Below are positions 1-9,022 of a DNA stretch of 64,000 nt, one piece after another. The position numbers were made by a program, and so were the translations under genes. This DNA is from Anaerolineae bacterium. GTDB lineage: Bacteria > Chloroflexota > Anaerolineae > Anaerolineales > Anaerolineaceae. The notes below the pieces were generated by a model that worked only from the letters and a program-made list of their open reading frames with translations, had not been told where the DNA came from and searched no databases. The stretch is taken from assembly GCA_013178095.1 (NCBI GenBank), contig JABLXK010000002.1:303324-367323 (forward strand), written 5' to 3'. How positions within the stretch are numbered: position 1 is the stretch's first letter; the number at the start of each line of letters is the position of its first letter.

Positions 1-502
1 CCTGATGGTGCGCTCGATCCAGTCCGGCCTGATCATCAGCGACCGCCTGAACCTGCCGCTGGTGGCCTATACGGACATTCACGAAACCGGCGGCATTTTC
101 AGCTACAACCCGGACACGGAGGAGTACTCCGGCGAGGTGGGCAGCACGCCGGCAGCCTTGAAGAACCGCTATCCCGATTTGGTACTTCCCAAGGACCTGG
201 ACTGGGACAAGGGCTGGTGGGAGCGCCCGTTTGAAAAGAGCGAAGATTCCAACTTGCGCGCCGCGCGCCTGGTGGAGACGCTGAAAGAACGCCACATGGG
301 CAGCGCCGATACGATCATCCTGGTCAGTCACGGCGGCTTCTACAACCATTTCATGTGGCAGGTGCTGGGCATCGCGCGCCCCGAACATACCTGGTTCGAA
401 CTGTTCAACGGGGCGATCACACTGGTGGACATTGATGAGGAACGTTCCAGCGTGGTGTACAGCAATCGCTACAGCTTCATGCCGACCGAGATCGTCACTT
501 AA
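1..502 (+). CDS. Histidine phosphatase family protein, 3' part
   Basis: The reading frame is open to the window edge, so the start and the RHG active-site motif lie outside; the first ATG at base 5 is internal. The first visible residues (LMVRSIQSG) resemble the S-x-L-x-R-x-x-Q-T segment of the phosphoglycerate-mutase-like phosphatase fold. The second catalytic histidine is likely the one in VSHGGFYNHF near visible residue 108. The family transfers phosphate through a phosphohistidine and acts on sugar phosphates or other small phosphoesters; the substrate cannot be told. Its stop overlaps the convergent dihydrouridine synthase gene by four bases. Confidence 0.8.
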   Translation, partial: LMVRSIQSGLIISDRLNLPLVAYTDIHETGGIFSYNPDTEEYSGEVGSTPAALKNRYPDLVLPKDLDWDKGWWERPFEKSEDSNLRAARLVETLKERHMGSADTIILVSHGGFYNHFMWQVLGIARPEHTWFELFNGAITLVDIDEERSSVVYSNRYSFMPTEIVT

Positions 503-1446
503 CAGTTTTTCAGGGCGTCGTCCAGCGCGGCCAGCGGGTGCGGGCTGGTGAGAATGGGGGCGTAAGCGAGGCCGGCGAACTGCGGGCAATCCAGATAGGC
601 TTTCAGATGCTTGCGAAAAGTGAAAGAAGCTTTCTCAGTCCCATAGAAAGCAGCCATGCTTTCCCAATGCGCACGCACCACGTTCAGAATCTCCTCGCGC
701 GATAATAATTGTTTCTCCACGCGGCTGAACAGCCAGGGGTTGCCGAGCGCGGCGCGCCCGATCATAACCGCGTCGCAGCCGGTTTGAGACCGCATGCGGT
801 CGATATCGTCCAGCGTACGCACGTCGCCATTACCGATCACCGGTATGGAAACAGCCTGTTTGATTTCAGCGACAGGCTGCCAGTCGCTGGGCTCGCTCCA
901 TTTCTGGCGGCGCGTGCGGCCGTGCACCGCCAGGGCAGCCGCGCCGTTATCTTCTAACACACGGGCAACTTCCAGATAATTGAGATGCTCGCGATCCCAG
1001 CCGATGCGCATCTTGGCCGTGACCGGCAGGCCGGTTTCAGCGTGGAGCGATTGCATGATGGCTGCAATGAGCGAAGGTTGGGACAACAAACCCGCGCCCG
1101 CGCCACGCCCGGCCACGCACTGCACCGAGCAGCCCAGGTTGAGATCAAAGAAATCCGGCTGCAGGGGAAGCAAACGGCGCACAGCCGGGGGGAAATGCTC
1201 CGGCAGGCTGCCGTAGAGTTGGAAGCCGAACGGGCGCTCCTCCGGGGAAAAAGCCGCCCGTCGGGAAAAATCTTTTAATTCGGCGGGAACATCCAGCACA
1301 TTGATGAACTCGCTGTAGGTGACGGCTGAGCCCATGCGGCGGAAAAGCAGGCGCGTGGGCTGGTCGCAGACGCCATCCATGGGCGCCAGGATGAGATCGC
1401 CATGGATGGGAATCGGACCGATGAAAAAAGCGGGTTCGGCGGGCAT
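499..1446 (-). CDS. tRNA-dihydrouridine synthase
   Basis: This 315-residue protein has the FMN-binding TIM-barrel signatures of the Dus family: an N-terminal LAPMDGVCDQPTR, a DLNLGCSVQCV segment near residue 103, KMRIGWD, AVHGRTR, VIGNGDV and VMIGRAALGNPW. Family members reduce specific uridines in the tRNA D-loop with NADPH. The usual N-x-G-C-P motif reads N-x-G-C-S here, so the cysteine is kept but the proline is not. It is the last gene of the minus-strand run, 10 bases after the homocysteine methyltransferase gene. Which uridine is modified cannot be told from the sequence. Confidence 0.9.
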   Translation of the reverse strand: MPAEPAFFIGPIPIHGDLILAPMDGVCDQPTRLLFRRMGSAVTYSEFINVLDVPAELKDFSRRAAFSPEERPFGFQLYGSLPEHFPPAVRRLLPLQPDFFDLNLGCSVQCVAGRGAGAGLLSQPSLIAAIMQSLHAETGLPVTAKMRIGWDREHLNYLEVARVLEDNGAAALAVHGRTRRQKWSEPSDWQPVAEIKQAVSIPVIGNGDVRTLDDIDRMRSQTGCDAVMIGRAALGNPWLFSRVEKQLLSREEILNVVRAHWESMAAFYGTEKASFTFRKHLKAYLDCPQFAGLAYAPILTSPHPLAALDDALKNC

Positions 1447-1456
1447 GCCGGGTCGA

Positions 1457-2344
1457 TCAGCGCAGCAGCCTGACCTGTTCGGCGATGGCTTTCAGGTGGG
1501 CGGGGGAGGTGCCGCAACAGCCGCCGATGATGCGCGCGCCGGCGCCGGCCCATTCCGCCACGCGCGAAGCCATGGCTTCAGGGGTTACATCGTAGATCGG
1601 GCGGCCATTTTCATCCAAACGGGGCAGGCCGGCATTGGGCTTGAACCAGATGGGGAGATCGGTGGCATCAGCCAGTTCCTTGAGCGCGGCCAGGTTATCC
1701 TCCAGGCTCTTGCCGCAGTTGATGCCGACAGCCGCCAGACCCATGCCGCGCATGGCCTGGGCAAATTTCGCGGGGCTGACGCCCATCATGGTGCGCGTGC
1801 CGCGATCATAGCTGAATGAGACGATCAGCGGAAGGCTGCAGGCGGTTTTCACGCCGCGCACGGCAGCCAGCGCTTCCGAGAGGTCGAACTGCGTTTCCAC
1901 CACCAGCAGATCCACGCCGGCCGCGGCCAACGCTTCGGCCTGCTCGCGGTAAGCGGCTTCGGCGTCGGTTTCATCCAGCAGCCCCAGCGGCTTGAGCATC
2001 TGCCCGAGCGGGCCGAGCGAGCCAGCCACCAGCGCGCCGCCGGCAGCCGCTTCGGCTTTGGCCAGGCGGACAGCCTTGGTGTTGACGTCCGCGAAACGAT
2101 CGGCCAGCCCGGCCGCTTCCAGGCGCAAGTGCGAGGCGCCAAAGGTGCAGGTGAGGATAATGTCGGAGCCGGCTTGTATAAAATCACGGTACAAACCGGA
2201 GATGGCTGCGGGATTATGCAACACCCAATTTTCGGCTGTTGTGCCCTGGGGCAGGCCGCGCTGCATCAGGTTGGTGCCGGTGGCGCCGTCGGAAACCAGG
2301 TATTTTTTATCAGCCAACAGGTGCTCAAAAGTCGGGTTGCTCAT
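1457..2344 (-). CDS. Homocysteine S-methyltransferase family protein
   Basis: This 295-residue single-domain protein carries the zinc-thiolate methyltransferase signatures: SDGATGTNLMQRGL at the N-terminus, GINCGKS near residue 208 and IIGGCCGTSPAHL near residue 272, giving the three zinc-binding cysteines. It resembles the first domain of methionine synthase MetH but has no folate, cobalamin or activation domain. It probably methylates homocysteine or a similar thiol, from a methyl donor that could be S-methylmethionine or a corrinoid protein. An AGGA site lies about nine bases before the ATG. It sits between the chromate transporter and dus genes with short gaps. Confidence 0.85.
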   Translation of the reverse strand: MSNPTFEHLLADKKYLVSDGATGTNLMQRGLPQGTTAENWVLHNPAAISGLYRDFIQAGSDIILTCTFGASHLRLEAAGLADRFADVNTKAVRLAKAEAAAGGALVAGSLGPLGQMLKPLGLLDETDAEAAYREQAEALAAAGVDLLVVETQFDLSEALAAVRGVKTACSLPLIVSFSYDRGTRTMMGVSPAKFAQAMRGMGLAAVGINCGKSLEDNLAALKELADATDLPIWFKPNAGLPRLDENGRPIYDVTPEAMASRVAEWAGAGARIIGGCCGTSPAHLKAIAEQVRLLR

Positions 2345-2371
2345 GGAATCAGTCCTTAACTGTGCAGAGAT

Positions 2372-3517
2372 TTAGAATAAATATACTTTGGCAAGACCAA
2401 AAAGAAAACCGCCGATAATCACCCAAAGCGCGTCTATTTTGTAACGCAGCAACAAGAAAAGAGAAACCAGCGCCAACAGGGCAGTGGTGAGATCGGTCAC
2501 CGAAGCCCGGTAAACCCCGAAAGTTACGTAAGCAATCAGCGCCACCGAAGCGGCCACCACGCCTTTCAGGAAATTCTGCACCCAGGGAATGTGGCTGATC
2601 TTCGGCAGGTATTTCCCGGTGAAGATCACGATCAGGAAAGAGGGAATGAACATGCCCAGGGTAGCCACCAGTGCGCCGGGGAAACCGGCCACCACGTAGC
2701 CGGTGAAGGTGGCGGTGGAGGAGATCGGGCCGGGCGTGATCTGTCCGGCCGCCACCGCGTCCAGCATTTGCTGGTAGGTCAGCCAGTGATATTGATTGAC
2801 CACTTCGCGCTGCATGAAAGCGATCAGCACGTAAGTGCTGCCGAACAACAGCGCGCCGACCTTGAGGAAAAACAACCCCATCTGGAGCAATTGATCCTGA
2901 AAGAAAGAAGGCAGCATAACTTTGGCCTGGGGCAGGTTGGCAAAACTGCCAAAAGCGATGAACATGGGCAGGAACTGGATCACGGGCGGACTATAGAGGA
3001 TAATGCCCAACAGACCGCCGGCAAAAATGATCGGCACCTCGCTCACGCCCAGGAAAGCAGCTACCAGCGCAGCCAGGGCGATAAAACCGGTCTTGTAATC
3101 GGTGAAAGCCGATTTCCCAAGGCGCAGGAACGCGGCGGTCAGGATGGCGGCGACCACCGGGTTGACGCCCTTGAAAATGCCGGAGACTTCGGGTAAACTG
3201 CCATACTGCGTATAGATTATCGCAAGCGCCAGGCTCATGGCCGCGCCGGGGAAGATAAAGCTGATGGCGGCAGTGAACAGCCCGGGCAAGCCGGCTCGAA
3301 TAAAGCCTAAATGTGCGGCCATCTCGGTGGCATTAGGGCCGGGCACGATGTTGGTGGCGGCCAGCATCTCCATGAAGTATTCTTGCGAGACCCACTTGCG
3401 CTTATGGACCGCTTCCTCTTCCATCATGCCGATGGTAACAGCGGGACCACCGAAGCCGATGGTCCCGATCTTAAAGAACAAAGCGCCAAGCTCCAACAGC
3501 CGGGATGATTCTTTCAC
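2372..3517 (-). CDS. chrA: Chromate transporter, two-domain ChrA type
   Basis: This 381-residue polytopic membrane protein has two tandem CHR domains. The first (about residues 8-180) has GTIGFGGPAVTIGMMEEE and NIVPGPNATEMA; the second (about 210-380) has KVGALLFGSTYVLIAFMQRE and QITPGPISSTATFTGY. Family members move chromate or related oxyanions across the cytoplasmic membrane. The start codon is GTG, 12 bases after the stop of the molybdenum hydroxylase, with no clear ribosome binding site, which suggests coupling to the upstream gene. Next to a molybdoenzyme a role for another oxyanion is conceivable, but nothing here shows it. Confidence 0.9.
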   Translation of the reverse strand: MKESSRLLELGALFFKIGTIGFGGPAVTIGMMEEEAVHKRKWVSQEYFMEMLAATNIVPGPNATEMAAHLGFIRAGLPGLFTAAISFIFPGAAMSLALAIIYTQYGSLPEVSGIFKGVNPVVAAILTAAFLRLGKSAFTDYKTGFIALAALVAAFLGVSEVPIIFAGGLLGIILYSPPVIQFLPMFIAFGSFANLPQAKVMLPSFFQDQLLQMGLFFLKVGALLFGSTYVLIAFMQREVVNQYHWLTYQQMLDAVAAGQITPGPISSTATFTGYVVAGFPGALVATLGMFIPSFLIVIFTGKYLPKISHIPWVQNFLKGVVAASVALIAYVTFGVYRASVTDLTTALLALVSLFLLLRYKIDALWVIIGGFLFGLAKVYLF

Positions 3518-3529
3518 GTTGAAACAGAT

Positions 3530-6454
3530 CTACGCTTTCAAGTCTGACAGTAATTTTTCTTTGGTAATGGGCAGATCGCGGAACCACACGCCGGTGGCGT
3601 TGTGAATGGCGCTGACCACCGAAGGAGCGGTGCCATCCACCGAGATCTCGGCCACGGATTTGGCGCCATAAGGGCCGGTGGGCTCATCCGTCTGGATGAA
3701 GATCACGTCCATAGGGGGCAGCTCGTTGGATTTGTACATCTTGTACTTTTCAAAATCGTCGTTGGTGATGTGGCCGGCTTTATCGTAGTAGGTATCCTCG
3801 CACAGCGTAAAGCCCAGCGCCTGGGCCATGCCGCCTTCCACCTGGCCGCCCGCGGTGAGCGGGTTGATCACGCGGCCGCAATCGACCATCATGAGCAGGC
3901 GTTCGATCTCCAATTCGCCGGTTTCCATGTTCACCTTGACTTCAGCGAACTGCGCGCCGGTGGGCGGGGGGCTGACGTAACTGACAAAGGATTCGGTAGC
4001 CATGATCTGGTGCTGGTCGAGGTTGTTCAGGCTGCTCAAAGCCACCTCGGAAAGCGTCACCGAGCTTTCATCGGGCGCGATCACGCGGCGGTCATAAATG
4101 ATTAATTTATCGGGATCATCCACCTTGAGCATCTTGGCGGCGTGCGTGAGGATATCCTTGCGAATAGTCTTGGCGGCCTTGGTGACCGCGCCGCCGCTGA
4201 TGTAGGTGGTCGAGCTGGCGTAAGCGCCCTTGTCGAAGGGGGTGAAGTCGGTATCGGAGGAGTATACGATCATGTCCTCGACCGGCACGCCCAACTGTTC
4301 GGCTGCCATTTGCGCCAGGATGGTATCCGAACCGGTGCCGATGTCGGTAGCGCCGATCAGCAGGTTGAAGGAACCATCATCGTTCATCTTGATGGTAGCG
4401 GCGGCCATATCCAGGCCGGCGATGCCGCTGCCATGGATCATGACGGCCATGCCGATGCCGCGGCGGATGGGACCGCTCTGGTTTTTATAGAGTTCGCGTT
4501 TCCTGTAGAAATCAGTGGCTTCCAGGCCGACCCGGACGCACTCATCCAACGCGCCGGAGGCCATAGCCTGGTCGTAGCCCTCGCGGCCTTCGCCCAGTTT
4601 GCGCGCCAAGTGCATATTTTCACCCAGCTTGAGCCAGTTCTGCCTCTTGAAAGCAACCACATCCAGCCCCAGCTTTTCGGCGATTTCTTCCATGAGAACT
4701 TCCACGGCAAACTGTTCCTGCATGGCGCCATAGCCGCGGTACGCGCCGGCCGGCGGGGTGGTGGTGTAGACCACGTCGCAGATGAAGCGCGAATTGGGAG
4801 CGTTGTAGAGCGTGAGGCCTTTGAAACCACCCACCATGTTAACCGTCAGGCCGTGCGTGCCGTAAGCACCGGTGTCGCCGATCAGGCGCAGCTCGGCGGC
4901 TACGACCGTCTTATCCTTGAGGCCCAGCTTGTAGCGGATAATCTGGCGGTGGCGCGAACGGCCGCTGGTGAATTCCTGGCTGCGGGTGTATTCCATGCGC
5001 ACAGGCTTGCCGGTGGCGATGGTCAGGTGGCCGCACAGGTCCTCGAGCAGGACTTCCTGCTTGCCGCCAAAACCGCCGCCGATGCGCGGCTTGATCACGC
5101 GGATGCGCTTGACAGGCAGGCCGATGAGCGGGGCGATGATGCGGCGCACGTGGAAGGGCACCTGGGTGCTGGAGCGCACCACCAGGCGGTCGTCCTCGTC
5201 AAAATACGTGATGCAAACGTGCGGTTCCATCTGGCCGTGCTGCTGCTTGGGCGTGCGGTATTCGCCTTCGAAAACGTGATCGCAGGCGGCGAAAGTACCG
5301 TCGGGGTCGCCCACTTCGGCTTCAATGTGGTGCACGATGTTGTGAGAGGCGTCGTAGATGCCCTCAGTGTCGGGTTCGTCGTGGATGACGGGAGCGCCGT
5401 CCTGCATGGCGGCTTCCATATCCAGCACAGGCTCGAGCACCTCGTAATCAACCTTGATCAGTTCGAGCGCCTTATCGGCGATCTCCTGCGTGTCGGCGGC
5501 CACGATGGCCACACGGTCGCCCACGTGACGCACCTTGTTATCCAGGGAAACCTGGTCGTGCGGCAGAGGCTGGGGGTAGCTCTGCCCGCCGGTGGCGTAC
5601 TTGATACGCGGGATGTCCTTATACGTAATGACGGCGCGCACACCCGGCAGGGCTTTAGCAGCGCTCACGTCGATATCTTTAATGCGGGCATGCGCGTGGG
5701 GGCTGGTGAGCAGCGCGCCATAGAGCATGCCCTCCGGCTGCACGTCGTCGGTGAAAGCGGGTTTGCCGGTGACCAGCTTGACGCCGTCCACTTTCTGGCT
5801 GGCCTTGCCGACCACAGCGGTTTTGGGCATCTTGCCGGGGGTGATCACCAGCGGAAGCAGCGGGTCGGCGTTGCCGTCCTTGCGGTAGTAAGCCGCGGGC
5901 AGTTTGATCTCGCTGACGTCTTTATCATAGAAAAATTCCGGGGGGGTGTAGGGAGCGACCTGTTCGCCGCGCATGACAGCCGCGGCGCGCAAGACCGCAT
6001 CCACGATGCGTACGTAGCCGGTGCAGCGGCACAGCACGCCGGAAAGGGCTTTACGCACGTCAGACGCGGTGGGTTTTTTGTTCCGGTCGAGGAAGGCCTT
6101 GGCGGTGAGGAGCTGCGCGGGGGTGCAGAAACCGCACTGGATGGCGCCGGTCTCGAGGAAGGCCTGCTGTAGAGGATGCAGATGGTCGTGGTCGCCCAGC
6201 GCTTCCAGCGTCTCGATCTGCTTGCCGTCCAGGGTTTGCATGTTCAGCAGGCAGGATTTGGCCGGAACGCCGTTCAACAGCACGGTGCACATGCCGCAAT
6301 CCCCCTGGCGGCAGCCGGTTTTGACGCTTTTCAACCCGGCGGTATCGCGCAAGAAATCCAACAGGACTTGTTTGGGCGGTACGTTCCAGGTTTGGGTTTG
6401 GCCGTTAAGGGTAAGCGTAATGGCGATCTTTTCAGGTTGGGAAGTTTGTTCCAT
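3530..6454 (-). CDS. Molybdenum hydroxylase (xanthine dehydrogenase/aldehyde oxidoreductase family), fused FeS and Moco subunits
   Basis: The N-terminal 160 residues carry two [2Fe-2S] domains: CRQGDCGMC plus a later Cys, and QCGFC with a CRC pair. Residues of about 190 to the end form the molybdopterin-binding part, with IGGGFGGKQE, GAYRGYGAMQEQ and a C-terminal GAKSVAEISVDG whose Glu matches the catalytic base of the family. There is no FAD subunit or domain, as in the Desulfovibrio aldehyde oxidoreductase (MOP) layout. The ORF track starts at 6520, but AAGGAG lies 12 bases before the ATG at 6454, and homology begins there. The substrate could be an aldehyde or an N-heterocycle. Its neighbours are an ABC importer and a hydrogenase, suggesting uptake, oxidation and H2 release. 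Confidence 0.85.
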   Translation of the reverse strand: MEQTSQPEKIAITLTLNGQTQTWNVPPKQVLLDFLRDTAGLKSVKTGCRQGDCGMCTVLLNGVPAKSCLLNMQTLDGKQIETLEALGDHDHLHPLQQAFLETGAIQCGFCTPAQLLTAKAFLDRNKKPTASDVRKALSGVLCRCTGYVRIVDAVLRAAAVMRGEQVAPYTPPEFFYDKDVSEIKLPAAYYRKDGNADPLLPLVITPGKMPKTAVVGKASQKVDGVKLVTGKPAFTDDVQPEGMLYGALLTSPHAHARIKDIDVSAAKALPGVRAVITYKDIPRIKYATGGQSYPQPLPHDQVSLDNKVRHVGDRVAIVAADTQEIADKALELIKVDYEVLEPVLDMEAAMQDGAPVIHDEPDTEGIYDASHNIVHHIEAEVGDPDGTFAACDHVFEGEYRTPKQQHGQMEPHVCITYFDEDDRLVVRSSTQVPFHVRRIIAPLIGLPVKRIRVIKPRIGGGFGGKQEVLLEDLCGHLTIATGKPVRMEYTRSQEFTSGRSRHRQIIRYKLGLKDKTVVAAELRLIGDTGAYGTHGLTVNMVGGFKGLTLYNAPNSRFICDVVYTTTPPAGAYRGYGAMQEQFAVEVLMEEIAEKLGLDVVAFKRQNWLKLGENMHLARKLGEGREGYDQAMASGALDECVRVGLEATDFYRKRELYKNQSGPIRRGIGMAVMIHGSGIAGLDMAAATIKMNDDGSFNLLIGATDIGTGSDTILAQMAAEQLGVPVEDMIVYSSDTDFTPFDKGAYASSTTYISGGAVTKAAKTIRKDILTHAAKMLKVDDPDKLIIYDRRVIAPDESSVTLSEVALSSLNNLDQHQIMATESFVSYVSPPPTGAQFAEVKVNMETGELEIERLLMMVDCGRVINPLTAGGQVEGGMAQALGFTLCEDTYYDKAGHITNDDFEKYKMYKSNELPPMDVIFIQTDEPTGPYGAKSVAEISVDGTAPSVVSAIHNATGVWFRDLPITKEKLLSDLKA

Positions 6455-6587
6455 CACTTTTATCTGCTCCTTAGAATAAGTAGGTAAAGATAAATCTATA
6501 TAAGAACATGCTAATTTCATTTTACTATATTCGGATTGTCAGACAAAGAAATTAGGAGAATAATTCAGCTATTTTTAGTGCTTTTAA

Positions 6588-7277
6588 TTAAAGGTCAGCC
6601 AATTGATGAATCAAACTGGCTTCCCGGCATAGAAATTCAAAGGATGAGATATCGCGGGATTTCTCCATATCGACGCCGATCGTTAGCAGGATACTGGCAG
6701 GGCGGGCGGACAGGAGGATGATCCTGTCAGCCAAAAAGAGCGCCTCCCTGGGGTCGTGGGTGACGCACAATAAGGTGAATTTGTCGCTTTGCCAGCGCCG
6801 GTCGATGGCTTTCATCAGACGCAGCTTGACATTCAGATCTATGGAGCGGAAAGCTTCGTCCAGGATGAGCAGGTCGGGGTGGGTGATGAGCGCCCGCGCC
6901 AGGTTGACGCGCTGGCGCATGCCGCCGCTCAGGGCGGCGGGTAGGTAATTCTCGAATTCCTCCATCTCCACGCAGCGCAGCACTTCCCGGTAATCACCCT
7001 GTCCGTTAACGAACAAGAGGTTTTCGCGCACGCTGCGCCAGGGGATCAGGCGCGATTCCTGGAATACAAAGGCGCTGCGCTGCGCGCGATTCACCAGGCT
7101 GCCCCTGCCGGGCAGCTCCAACCCGGCGATGATCTTCAACAGGGTGGTCTTTCCGGCGCCGGAAGGGCCCATCAAGGCCACGCGCTCACCGGGCTGAATA
7201 TCCAGCGAGATAGCGCGCAGGACTTCCAGTCTGTCGAATGATTTGCATAAATCGCGAGTCGTTATGAGCGCGTCCAT
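6588..7277 (-). CDS. ABC transporter ATP-binding protein, nitrate/sulfonate/taurine type
   Basis: This 229-residue ATPase shows Walker A GPSGAGKTTLLK near residue 36, a Q-loop in FQESRLIPWRSV, the signature LSGGMRQRVNLARAL and Walker B LLILDEAF. The spacing and the LIPW segment are typical of the SsuB/TauB/NrtD group. The ATG lies inside the end of the permease gene (overlap of 16 bases), so the two are translationally coupled. With the permease and lipoprotein it forms a complete importer. The gap of 133 bases to the molybdenum hydroxylase holds no gene; I see no terminator there. Confidence 0.9.
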   Translation of the reverse strand: MDALITTRDLCKSFDRLEVLRAISLDIQPGERVALMGPSGAGKTTLLKIIAGLELPGRGSLVNRAQRSAFVFQESRLIPWRSVRENLLFVNGQGDYREVLRCVEMEEFENYLPAALSGGMRQRVNLARALITHPDLLILDEAFRSIDLNVKLRLMKAIDRRWQSDKFTLLCVTHDPREALFLADRIILLSARPASILLTIGVDMEKSRDISSFEFLCREASLIHQLADL

Positions 7278-8008
7278 GCTGCCTGGAACCTCCTCGCAAT
7301 GGATTTAATCAGCGCCTCGGAAAGCAGCCCCAGCAGAACGGCGCCCAGCGTCAACGCCCACACTGCGGGAACGTCCACGTTCATGCGCGCGGTCAGGATA
7401 GCCTCACCCAGCCCATCCCCGCCGCACAGGTATTCGGCCACCAGCACCACCTTCCAGGCCTGGCCGACGCTCACGTCCAGGATGGCAGCGATAAAGGGCA
7501 GCAGTGAACCCAGATGAATCTCACGCAGGACTTTGCCGGCGGGTACGCGGTACAGGCGCGCCATTTCCAGCAATCCTTTATCCAGATCGTGCACGCCCGC
7601 GACGGTGGTCAGAACGGCCAGCGGGAAAAGCGACAGGAAGGAAATGAAAACCGGCCCACGCCAACCGACACCCCAAGTGAAGATTACCAGCGACAACCAG
7701 GAAATGACTGGCACTGCCTGAACCGTCATGATCAGCGGTCGCAGCAAGTGATAAGCGCCATCCGAAAGTCCCAAAAGCAGCCCCAGCGGCAGTCCCAGCA
7801 GGATGGCCAGCGCCAGTGCCACGAACACTTTCCAGGCGGTTTGCCAGGCTGCCAGGAGCATTTCAAGAGAAGTGAAATTGCGCGCCATCAGGCGCAGGGT
7901 ATCCGACGGGGCGGGCACCAGGATGCCCTTGTTCAGTCTCACGGCCGCAATTTGCCAGAGCAGGATCAGGAGCGCAATGCCCGCCAAAGTCCGCCAGAAA
8001 TTTTTCAT
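7262..8008 (-). CDS. ABC transporter permease, nitrate/sulfonate/taurine type
   Basis: This polytopic protein of 248 residues has about six hydrophobic segments and the EAA-like cytoplasmic loop (MARLYRVPAGKVLREIHLGSLLP) that contacts the ATPase. The ORF track begins with a TTG at 8011, but the ATG at 8008 overlaps the stop of the binding-protein gene by one base, the usual coupled arrangement, so I choose it. It resembles SsuC/TauC permeases (PAPSDTL near the N-terminus, WRGPVFISFLSLFP). It should form the membrane channel for the lipoprotein encoded upstream. Confidence 0.9.
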   Translation of the reverse strand: MKNFWRTLAGIALLILLWQIAAVRLNKGILVPAPSDTLRLMARNFTSLEMLLAAWQTAWKVFVALALAILLGLPLGLLLGLSDGAYHLLRPLIMTVQAVPVISWLSLVIFTWGVGWRGPVFISFLSLFPLAVLTTVAGVHDLDKGLLEMARLYRVPAGKVLREIHLGSLLPFIAAILDVSVGQAWKVVLVAEYLCGGDGLGEAILTARMNVDVPAVWALTLGAVLLGLLSEALIKSIARRFQAAWTRS

Positions 8009-9006
8009 CAACGCGCGAAGAAAGCATCCTCCGGGATTTGTTTCACACCTTCAGGGTAAGTATCCTGAATGGTTTGAAGAAAGTTTAGCACATCCGCTTT
8101 CACTTCAGAGGCGGGAATGTAATCGAATTTAATGCGTTCGAGCGCATTGCTCAAGATATTTTCTGGCAGCGGGAGGATCTCCGCGCTGGCCTGGATGGCT
8201 TCAAGGGAATGCTGGTTGCCCCACAGCGTAGAAGCGTGCATGGCCGCAACTACAGCGTCCACGGCTTCCGCGTGGGCGTTCATAAAAGAACGCTTGACGA
8301 ACAAACCCGCGATTGGAATGCCGTTCTGTGATCCACTTTCCTTCGCCCAATATTCCTGGTAATCCAGCGCGATCGCGCCCTGGCCGGAAGCCAGCGCCTG
8401 GGTGACGAACGGTTCGGGCAGGGCGGCAAAATCCACCTTGCCTTCCTGGAAGAGCGCCACGATTTCAGCCCCCGGCGCGTATACAAACGTGACCTGCTTG
8501 TCCGGAGAAATGCCGGCTTTCGCCAGGGCATAACGGGTGAGCACATCCACGGTCTGGCCCCTGGATTCGGGCGTGTAGACGGTCTTGCCGATCAGTGAAT
8601 CCCAGCCAGTAAAGCTTTGCCTGTCGGCGGCGATCAGATAAAACACCTTCCATTCATGCACACCCAGTAAAACCAGATCCAGGCCGGCGGCGTTCATGTT
8701 CACGCCGCTGGTAACGGGCAGCACGGCAAATTGCGCGCTGTCGTTGGCAAGCAAACCGATAGCTTCATCGGCGGTTTTCCAATATTGGACATGGATGGGC
8801 AGGCTGCTTTCAACCGCGCCGCTGGCCAGTCCGGCGGCCGGTATCACCAGCGGGCCAACCGGGTTGATGAGGGTAACGGATTCAAGCGCTGCAGGTTCGT
8901 TGACAGCGGCTTCTTCCGCGGCAGGAGCAGCGGTATTGCAGCCGGCCAGACCGGCCAAAACAAGCATGCCCAAAACGATGGCATGCGCCCGATATTTTAA
9001 AGGCAT
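8008..9006 (-). CDS. ABC transporter substrate-binding lipoprotein, NMT1/THI5-like
   Basis: The 332-residue product begins with a lipoprotein signal peptide ending in the lipobox LAGC (Cys near residue 23) followed by an Ala/Glu-rich linker. The rest resembles the NMT1/SsuA class of periplasmic-binding folds (VYTPESRGQTVDVLTRYALAKAG, VDFAALPEPFVTQAL). In a monoderm cell it would be anchored on the outer face of the membrane and deliver ligand to the permease. The ligand is unknown; related systems carry sulfonates, nitrate, pyrimidine precursors or aromatic acids. AAGGA precedes the ATG. It follows the hydrogenase gene by 16 bases. Confidence 0.88.
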   Translation of the reverse strand: MPLKYRAHAIVLGMLVLAGLAGCNTAAPAAEEAAVNEPAALESVTLINPVGPLVIPAAGLASGAVESSLPIHVQYWKTADEAIGLLANDSAQFAVLPVTSGVNMNAAGLDLVLLGVHEWKVFYLIAADRQSFTGWDSLIGKTVYTPESRGQTVDVLTRYALAKAGISPDKQVTFVYAPGAEIVALFQEGKVDFAALPEPFVTQALASGQGAIALDYQEYWAKESGSQNGIPIAGLFVKRSFMNAHAEAVDAVVAAMHASTLWGNQHSLEAIQASAEILPLPENILSNALERIKFDYIPASEVKADVLNFLQTIQDTYPEGVKQIPEDAFFAR

Positions 9007-9022
9007 ATTTTTCTATCCTTGA

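Noticed and set aside
4142-6172. 676-aa plus-strand ORF opposite the molybdenum hydroxylase
   Set aside because: It is the antisense shadow of a gene with clear family motifs; its His/Ala/Gly-rich sequence has no domain look.
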